A stretch of DNA of 64,000 nucleotides, from the NCBI GenBank assembly GCA_963931925.1, contig OZ007581.1:17788450-17852449 (forward strand), in the 5' to 3' direction. The notes beneath the pieces are model-generated. The model had not been told where the DNA came from. It worked only from the letters and a program-made list of their open reading frames with translations, and made no database searches. This stretch comes from Onchidella celtica (Eukaryota > Mollusca > Gastropoda > Systellommatophora > Onchidiidae). Shown one piece after another: positions 58,389 through 64,000 of the stretch. The position numbers were made by a program, and so were the translations under genes. The number at the start of each line of letters is the position of its first letter. The stretch's first letter is position 1.

Positions 58389-59441
58389 GCGTTCGACAGC
58401 GTTAGGCACCATCACCTGTTCGATATAATGATTAAGATGGGATTCCCGAAACACCTTGTGATCCTCATCGCTGCACTATACCACGAACAAAAGGCAACGA
58501 TTAGATGGAACAATGAGAACTGTCCATATTTCAACATTGAGAAAGGAGTCAGACAGGGTTGCATACTTTCACCTCATCTTTTCAATATTTATACTGAGCA
58601 GATCATGAGAAACGCAGACATAGAAGATATGGGAATAAAGATCGGAGGCCGAAACATCACAAACCTTCGCTACGCTGATGATACAGCTCTTATTTCAGAT
58701 AACATCACCAGCATGAAAAGAGTGTTGCTCAGAGTGGATGAAGCGGGCAAGACAGCAGGCCTACACCTAAATGCTAAGAAAACGAAAGTCATGCATACTG
58801 GAACAGGGCACCATGAACACCAGGAGATACTAGTAAACAAAACAGCACTAGAAAAAGTGACTGATTTCAAATACCTAGGATCACATAAATCGCAAGATGG
58901 AAGCTGCTCAAAGGACATAAAAACAAGGATAGGAATGGCAAAACACAAAATGGTTCAACTAAACAACATTTGGAAGGATAGAGGCACACCAACGGACCTC
59001 AAAGTGAACATACTTAAGTGCTTGATCTGGCCAGTCCTACTATATGGTTGTGAAGCCTGGACACTCAAAAAGGCAGACATAACAAGATTGGAGGCAGCTG
59101 AAGTGTGGCTTTACAGAAGGCTACTCAGAATAAGTTGGACAGAAAGGAGAACAAATACAAGCATCTTAGAACAGCTTGGCACCACCAGAAGAATAACACC
59201 TGAAATAAATAAAAGAAGACTTGCATACATCGGCCACGCGGCCCGAAACAAAAGCACGGCCCTTATGATATCAATCCTTCAAGGAAAGACAGAAACAAAG
59301 AGAAAACAAGGAAGACCACCCATTACATATCACGATAACATCAAGAAAGTCAGCCAGCTGGAAATAAGTGAACTAACTAGGAAAGCTAAGGACAGGATTG
59401 GGTGGAGGAGATTTTGTCGTGACATCCACTGTAGCAGCTAA
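58389..59441 (+). pseudogene. RTE-type reverse transcriptase, catalytic and C-terminal part
   Basis: In frame with the preceding part. GVRQGCILSPHLFNIY and the catalytic box YADD (58671-58682) are intact. The C-terminal region has FKYLGS, LLYGCEAWTL, RRLLRISWTERRTN and RLAYIGHAAR, characteristic of the RTE/BovB group and often mis-annotated as host protein in mollusc genomes. It would copy RNA into DNA at the target site, but the missing endonuclease and the internal stop make this copy inactive. Confidence 0.88.
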
Positions 59442-59781
59442 CATCGATGACGATGAAGCCGACAGGTGACAGGTGACTGCTGGTTCCTGTATTTTTGTTA
59501 TCGTCACTTGTTTTTGTGCGTTTCCGATGTTTTCTGAGAGTTGCCAATGTTTTGTAAGGCTGTGTCAATAAAATGCGAAATTTGTATTTCCTTTTACGAG
59601 GAGAATCATTATTGAAGTCATGCCTGAGGCGTCATCGATTTGTAAAGCCTTTAGAATTTGAAAAGTACGCATTAAGTGCGCACCATTTTTCAAATTTTTT
59701 GTCGAAAATTGGACCTCCTTTTGTCTCACCTCGACGCACCATTGGGTACACAGTGACCTGGCGTACTTCCCACCTGTGATT

Positions 59782-60007
59782 TAATGACACAGTTACTATG
59801 TTTAAATTTACCGATGGCGTCATAGGACATTGGAACAGTTCAACGCGGTGGTTAAGCACAGTTGTTATGGACTTTGTAAGGGCGATTCGAGGCACAATGA
59901 TCAACTGCACATGAAAAGTGTGCACAAAGTCCATAACTGTGATTAACCGCCGTGTTGAACAGTTCGGGTGTCCCATGACGTAAATCTAAATATAGTAACT
60001 GTGTTAT
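59782..60007. mobile_element. foldback/MITE with about 85-95-bp inverted arms
   Basis: The left arm 59782-59876 and right arm 59925-60007 are imperfect reverse complements: ACAGTTACTAT, GAACAGTTCAAC, GGTTAA and GGACTTTG match in order. A 48-base loop separates them. The right end touches the LTR of the neighbouring retrotransposon, so that element may have inserted at its edge. Confidence 0.75.
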
Positions 60008-60278
60008 TCAGTCCCGTTCCCTATAGAGCTCTCACACTATTAGAGTATGATCTCACAGTTTTGTATCAGAATCCTTTATTTTTACATTGGGTTCCCTGTG
60101 TAGAATTAAGAAGTGGATGAAGTTGGATCTTAAATAATCCTAACTTAAAGCTATTCTACGATGTACTCACTCCTTCAGCCGGTTGTCCTTCACTTTTCCG
60201 CTTCCGTTGTAGTTCTCCTCAGCCAACTTCCGGTGGCCAGATTTCGGCCGATGCGAGCCAAATTATTTTGGCTCTACA
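60000..60278 (-). repeat. 3' LTR of the minus-strand gypsy element
   Basis: On the minus strand it begins TGTAGAGCCAAAATAATTTG directly after the polypurine tract GGATGGGGGGTAGA (60279-60292) and contains AATAAAGG near 60083. The end is placed at ...GAATAACACA (60000), but this boundary is uncertain because the adjacent inverted repeat arm shares a few bases with it. The other LTR is outside the window. Confidence 0.65.
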
Positions 60279-60350
60279 TCTACCCCCCATCCAATGTAGC
60301 ACACGGTGAACGCTTATCCTCAGCGATACACCGCGTGCGAAATGATGAAG

Positions 60351-63300
60351 TTAGACATCGTACCGGCTCGGCCGACGGGTGATACGACCCGACCGAGTGG
60401 TAGATGTAAGTGGTTCCACGTTGTTTCCAATAAAGGCTGGCTTGAGGCGGTCTATGGAAATCTTGTTGTGGCGACCTTGAATGTCTAGTAGAAAATATTT
60501 CTCATGTTTTTCCAAGATTTTGTACGGACCCTCATATGGCCGTTGAAGAGGACTGCGGTGAGCGTTTTGTCGGACATAGACAAAACCTGTGGAGGACAGG
60601 TTGCTTGGAATATAGCTGTTTTGGTGGCCGTGATAAGAGGTTTGACTTGGCCGTACCTTATGCATGGTGTCTTGTAGACGTCTCAAGAAGATGGAATCTG
60701 GGACAAAATCTGTTGAGTCCTTTGTCTGAAAAAATTCTCCTGGAAGACGAAGTGTTGTTCCATACACCAACTCAGCTGGAGAGCATCCGGGGTCCACACG
60801 CCAGGATGATCGAATGCCCAGAAGAACAATGGGAAGTTGATTGTACCAATCAGATCCAACAACCCGAGCCTTAAGAGACGCCTTCAACTGACGATGCACA
60901 CGTTCAATCATGCCATTAGCTTGAGGGTGATAGGCAGTTGTGTTATGACTGGCAATCCCTAAAAGCTTGTTAAACTCTTGCCACAAGCGTGAGGTGAATT
61001 GAGTACCACGGTCCGTTGTGATGTCTTCCGGAACACCATACTTCGAGACCCAGTGATGGAGGAGAGCCGATGCACATGTTGAGGCTTGAGTGTCTGGTAA
61101 AGGAATGGCATCTGGCCATTTAGTGAACCTGTCAATGATTGTCAAGAGGTATGACATACCATGGCTGACTGGCAAGGGGCCAACAATGTCAATGTGGAGA
61201 CTCCTGAATCGTGCAGCAGGTAACGGGCGTGAAGTGAGGGGCGCCTGTGTGTGCCTATGGATCTTGGAAGCCTGACAGGCGTGACACTCTTTGCACCACT
61301 GTCGTATCTGACGCTTCATGTCATGCCATACAAAGCGTTGTGCGATAGACTTCTGAGTTGGCCTCGGTCCTGGGTGAGATAAGCTATGGACACTATCGAA
61401 TGCTGCCCGAGTCCAGGTCGAAGGGAGAATAGGTCTCGGATTGCCAGTCGATACATCACACAACACTCGGGCATCATCGAATGTGAAACAACGCAGCTCC
61501 AAACCAGTGCAGACTGTATCATAATCTGCCATCTCCCCGGAATCCACCTGTGCTTGAGATAAATCGAGGAATGTGCCCCTAGGTAAGCCATCTCTGACTG
61601 ACTGATCACCATCCGTGAAGATAGCATTGATGCGAGAAAGTGCATCCGCAACAACGTTGAATTTGCCTTTGATGTGACGAATGTCTGACGTGAACTCAGC
61701 AATGTAAGACAAATGGCGTGTCTGACGTGGAGATCGGTCTGTCGAAGAATGTAACGCCAGAGTAAGGGGTTTGTGGTCAGTGTAGCATGTGAACGGTCGA
61801 CCTTCCAAAATATGACGAAAGTGTTTGATAGCACTATATGCTGCCAAAAGTTCCCGATCAAATGCACTGTATTTTGTTTCAGCAGAAGAAAGTTTGCGCG
61901 AGAAAAACGCCACAGGCACCCAAAACCGTCCATGAAGCTGTTCCAACTGGGCACCGATTCCCACGTCTGAAGCGTCCACAGTAATGCTGGTAGGAGCGTC
62001 GGCACGAGGATGATGAAGTAAGACCGCTCCGCTAAGGGCCTCCTTGGCTGCCTGAAATGCCCTCTCGCAGCGCAGATCCCACTCAATTTTTTTACCTTTC
62101 CCGCTGGCTTGCTCATGAAGGGGAGCTAAAACCTGAGCGATACTGGGCATAAACCTGTGATAGTAGTTGATCATACCGAGAAACCGTTGCAGGCCAGTCC
62201 GATCTGTTGGTGGAGAAGATTGACGAAGTGCTTCAACTCTTTCAGGAAGTGGTGCAATACCAGTGGCTGTGATCCGATGTCCAAGAAAGTCAATCTCGGT
62301 TACCCCAAACCTGCATTTAGCCTTGTTGATGACCAAACCATTGGCTGACAGAGTCTGGAATAGTTCTTGAAGATGTTGAATGTGCTCATCAAATGAACGA
62401 CTGGCCACCAAAATATCGTCAATGTAGACAAAGGAACATGGTATATCTCGTAAGACGCCGTCCATGAGGCGTTGAAAACTTTGAGCTGCATTCTTTAATC
62501 CAAAGGGCATGCGGAGAAATTCCCATAAACCAAGAGGAGTGATTACTGCTGTCTTGGCAATTGAACTGTTAGCCATGGGAATTTGGTGATAACCTCTGAC
62601 GAGATCGATCTTAGAGAAGATGGTGCAGCCCGAGAGTTTACTGTTCAGATCGTGGATATGTGGAAGTGGATAACGATCGTCCTCTGTCTGAGTGTTGAGG
62701 AGCCGGAAATCTCCACACGGGCGCCATGAACCATCCGACTTGGGGACCATGTGCAGGGGGGACGACCACGGTGACTTTGAACGGCGTAAAATTCCCATCT
62801 CCTCCATTTTGAAAAACTCTTCCTTGGCAGCGGCCAGTTTCTGGGGGTCCAAACGACGAGCACGAGCATGAGCTGGAGGGCCATGCGTAACAATATGATG
62901 TTCGACGCCGTGTTTGTTGACTGAAGAGTTGAAAAGGGGAACCAAAATCTCAGGGAACTTTCCGAGCAATTCGGAAAAGCTGTTGGGTGGCGAACACGAT
63001 AAACCTGAGATGGATATGGGGCAGCTGAAGTGCTTGAGGAGTACCGAAGCGTTGTCGGCTGAGATAAGACGTTTCCTGCTTAAATCGATCATCAAACCAT
63101 GCGTAGTGAAGAAGTCGGCACCTAAAATAGGTCGTGTTACGTCGGCCAAATAGAACAAGTGCTGGTATTCCTGCTTGTGCCCAAGTTGGACGGTTAGAGA
63201 ACGTTTCCCCCACGTCCGTATTGTAGTGCCGTTTGCTGCGGATAAGGGCTGGGATAAATTTGTTTCGTATCGTATGTCCCGAGGAGCTGGGAAAACCGAA

Positions 63301-63470
63301 ACCTCAGCTCCGGTGTCCACCAAAAACAACTCACCCGAATGCACATCAGGGACAGAAAGCGTGTGTGAACTGGGACCAGCTGATGCCACGCTCAACAGCT
63401 GGTTGAGCCGTTTCCCTGAAACCTGGAGCTGTGAGCCTGTGGCTTGGAGAGAAGAGAAGCGAACTTGCAG
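60351..63470 (-). CDS. pol: Pol polyprotein of a CsRn1-like Ty3/gypsy element
   Basis: Intact frame of about 1,014 residues counted from TTG at 63395, open upstream to 63470; it has no ATG start and is expected to be made by -1 frameshifting. Protease: DTGA at residues 27-30 and RPILGADF near 88. RT: residues about 175-400 with FSKIDLVRGYHQ, FLRMPFGLKNA and catalytic YIDD (324-327). RNase H: VDASDVGIGA (473), FDRELLA (512), CYTDHKPL (537). Integrase: H670, H674, C704, C707, then D736, D795 and E831 (D-D-35-E). This is the normal gypsy order. The frame has no stops, so the copy could still be active. The C terminus, rich in Arg and Ser/Thr, ends a short distance before the polypurine tract. 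Confidence 0.93.
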   Translation of the reverse strand: MQVRFSSLQATGSQLQVSGKRLNQLLSVASAGPSSHTLSVPDVHSGELFLVDTGAEVSVFPAPRDIRYETNLSQPLSAANGTTIRTWGKRSLTVQLGHKQEYQHLFYLADVTRPILGADFFTTHGLMIDLSRKRLISADNASVLLKHFSCPISISGLSCSPPNSFSELLGKFPEILVPLFNSSVNKHGVEHHIVTHGPPAHARARRLDPQKLAAAKEEFFKMEEMGILRRSKSPWSSPLHMVPKSDGSWRPCGDFRLLNTQTEDDRYPLPHIHDLNSKLSGCTIFSKIDLVRGYHQIPMANSSIAKTAVITPLGLWEFLRMPFGLKNAAQSFQRLMDGVLRDIPCSFVYIDDILVASRSFDEHIQHLQELFQTLSANGLVINKAKCRFGVTEIDFLGHRITATGIAPLPERVEALRQSSPPTDRTGLQRFLGMINYYHRFMPSIAQVLAPLHEQASGKGKKIEWDLRCERAFQAAKEALSGAVLLHHPRADAPTSITVDASDVGIGAQLEQLHGRFWVPVAFFSRKLSSAETKYSAFDRELLAAYSAIKHFRHILEGRPFTCYTDHKPLTLALHSSTDRSPRQTRHLSYIAEFTSDIRHIKGKFNVVADALSRINAIFTDGDQSVRDGLPRGTFLDLSQAQVDSGEMADYDTVCTGLELRCFTFDDARVLCDVSTGNPRPILPSTWTRAAFDSVHSLSHPGPRPTQKSIAQRFVWHDMKRQIRQWCKECHACQASKIHRHTQAPLTSRPLPAARFRSLHIDIVGPLPVSHGMSYLLTIIDRFTKWPDAIPLPDTQASTCASALLHHWVSKYGVPEDITTDRGTQFTSRLWQEFNKLLGIASHNTTAYHPQANGMIERVHRQLKASLKARVVGSDWYNQLPIVLLGIRSSWRVDPGCSPAELVYGTTLRLPGEFFQTKDSTDFVPDSIFLRRLQDTMHKVRPSQTSYHGHQNSYIPSNLSSTGFVYVRQNAHRSPLQRPYEGPYKILEKHEKYFLLDIQGRHNKISIDRLKPAFIGNNVEPLTSTTRSGRITRRPSRYDV
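63361..63416 (-). promoter_or_regulatory. -1 ribosomal frameshift signal between gag and pol
   Basis: The slippery heptamer G GGA AAC (63410-63416) is in the gag reading frame, and slippage by one base enters the pol frame. After a 6-base spacer comes an 8-bp stem ACCAGCTG/CAGCTGGT with a 13-base loop. The loop GCGTG can pair with CACGC 11 bases after the stem, just beyond 63361, which would make an H-type pseudoknot. Heptamer, frame and spacing match the known rules for -1 frameshifting. Confidence 0.8.
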
Positions 63471-64000
63471 TTAGGGCGACAATTCCTGGCCCTTGGTCCA
63501 AAGGCGGAATGATAGCTGCAGATCCAACTATTGCTGGCAGGCACAGATCTATCTTTGTTGGGTGCATACCGTGAGTGTGAGTTGGCTGCGAACCGTGACC
63601 GAGACTGAACGGCATCAACGGATGGAACGGTGGAATCCTGTTGCATGTCAACCTCTGAGCTAACGTTGTTAACAGCCATTGCACCTTGCTGTGTGATGGA
63701 AGCTGACCTTGCCTCCCAAATGCTATCTGCTGCCTCAGCCAAAAGCTCTAGATCCGAGATGTTTTGTGCAGCCAAAATTGTTCTGACATCGGGGGGCAGA
63801 TTTGCTAAAAACAGGGCCCTTTTAAGAGTTTGCGGATCGTTGTTGAGTGCGTTGATTTTGCGAAGAAGTGCAGTTGGACGTCTGTCACCTAGTCCATTGA
63901 GATTTAACAATTCCAAATCCTTTTGGGACTGTGTCTTGCCGAAAGTCTTGATCAGCACCCGTTTCAACGTTGCAAACTTGTCAGTGGCTGGAGGATTGAG
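63392..64000 (-). CDS. gag: Gag of the CsRn1-like element (partial, 5' end outside window)
   Basis: C-terminal part of Gag, about 202 codons in the window and still open at 64000. It contains capsid C-terminal features (LLNLNGLGDRRPTALLRKI, FLANLPPDVRTILAA). Near the end CSYH...NCRPNC gives the spacing CX2HX9CX3C, a CHCC-type motif in place of the usual CCHC knuckle; this motif is known from the CsRn1 clade. Gag ends at TGA 63392-63394 and overlaps the pol frame by about 79 bases. The role is to form the particle and package element RNA. Confidence 0.88.
   Translation of the reverse strand, partial: LNPPATDKFATLKRVLIKTFGKTQSQKDLELLNLNGLGDRRPTALLRKINALNNDPQTLKRALFLANLPPDVRTILAAQNISDLELLAEAADSIWEARSASITQQGAMAVNNVSSEVDMQQDSTVPSVDAVQSRSRFAANSHSRYAPNKDRSVPASNSWICSYHSAFGPRARNCRPNCKFASLLSKPQAHSSRFQGNGSTSC

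Larger units (their letters stand above)
57495..59470 (+). mobile_element. 5'-truncated RTE/BovB-type LINE
   Basis: Non-LTR retrotransposon fragment. The endonuclease domain is missing: the frame opens just after a T-rich stretch and a stop at 57486, already in the linker before RT. RT and the C-terminal region are complete apart from one stop codon. After the stop codon at 59439-59441, CATCGATGACGATGAAG may be a short microsatellite-like 3' end typical of RTE elements. A dead-on-arrival copy. Confidence 0.85.

Noticed and set aside
61316-62116. A 266-codon minus-strand frame
   Set aside because: It is a shadow of the intact gypsy pol frame, with no domains of its own.

Overview
This is a eukaryotic, animal-type window. 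It has two clear host genes, one of them spliced, within about 60 kb of AT-rich non-coding DNA full of microsatellites, satellites and transposable elements. The host genes point to a mollusc, probably a heterobranch or other gastropod. One is a rhodopsin-family receptor with an ERC motif at the end of TM3 and a very long ECL2, like gastropod chemosensory or neuropeptide-type receptors. The other is a secreted fibrinogen-related lectin with PAN-like, EGF-like and FBG parts. The taxonomic call is an inference; no species marker is present.

Layout. 1-9.2 kb: no gene; two pairs of MITE copies, a tRNA-derived SINE and short tandem repeats. 9.3-11.8 kb: two-exon GPCR gene (+). 12-22.5 kb: no convincing gene; a 26-bp palindrome cluster and small tandem duplications. 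22.5-26.2 kb: CT-rich satellite with repeated G/C palindromes. 26.7-27.9 kb: solo LTR. 29-35.2 kb: tandem array of five copies of an exon-like module (- strand), interrupted by a second solo LTR and a TIR transposon. 37.3-43.85 kb: complete, very young LTR retrotransposon with Ty3/gypsy-type proteins but integrase placed before reverse transcriptase (Gmr1-like). 43.9-47.4 kb: hAT-type MITE, SINE, no firm gene. 47.5-48.6 kb: intronless fibrinogen-domain gene (+) running into a 24-bp minisatellite. 50.5-53 kb: foldback-like element holding a solo LTR, then a 22-bp minisatellite. 57.5-59.5 kb: 5'-truncated RTE/BovB-type LINE. 59.8-60.0 kb: long inverted repeat. 60.0-64.0 kb: 3' part of a second Ty3/gypsy element (- strand, CsRn1-like Gag motif) with intact pol and a textbook -1 frameshift signal; its 5' end lies outside the window.

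The host genes do not form a pathway with each other. The most notable material is in the mobile DNA: the rearranged pol order at 37-44 kb, the predicted -1 frameshift signal at 63.4 kb, the exon-module array on the minus strand at 29-35 kb, and several insertions whose target-site duplications (and in one case a paralogous empty site) can be read directly. All boundaries were read by eye; no database search was possible.
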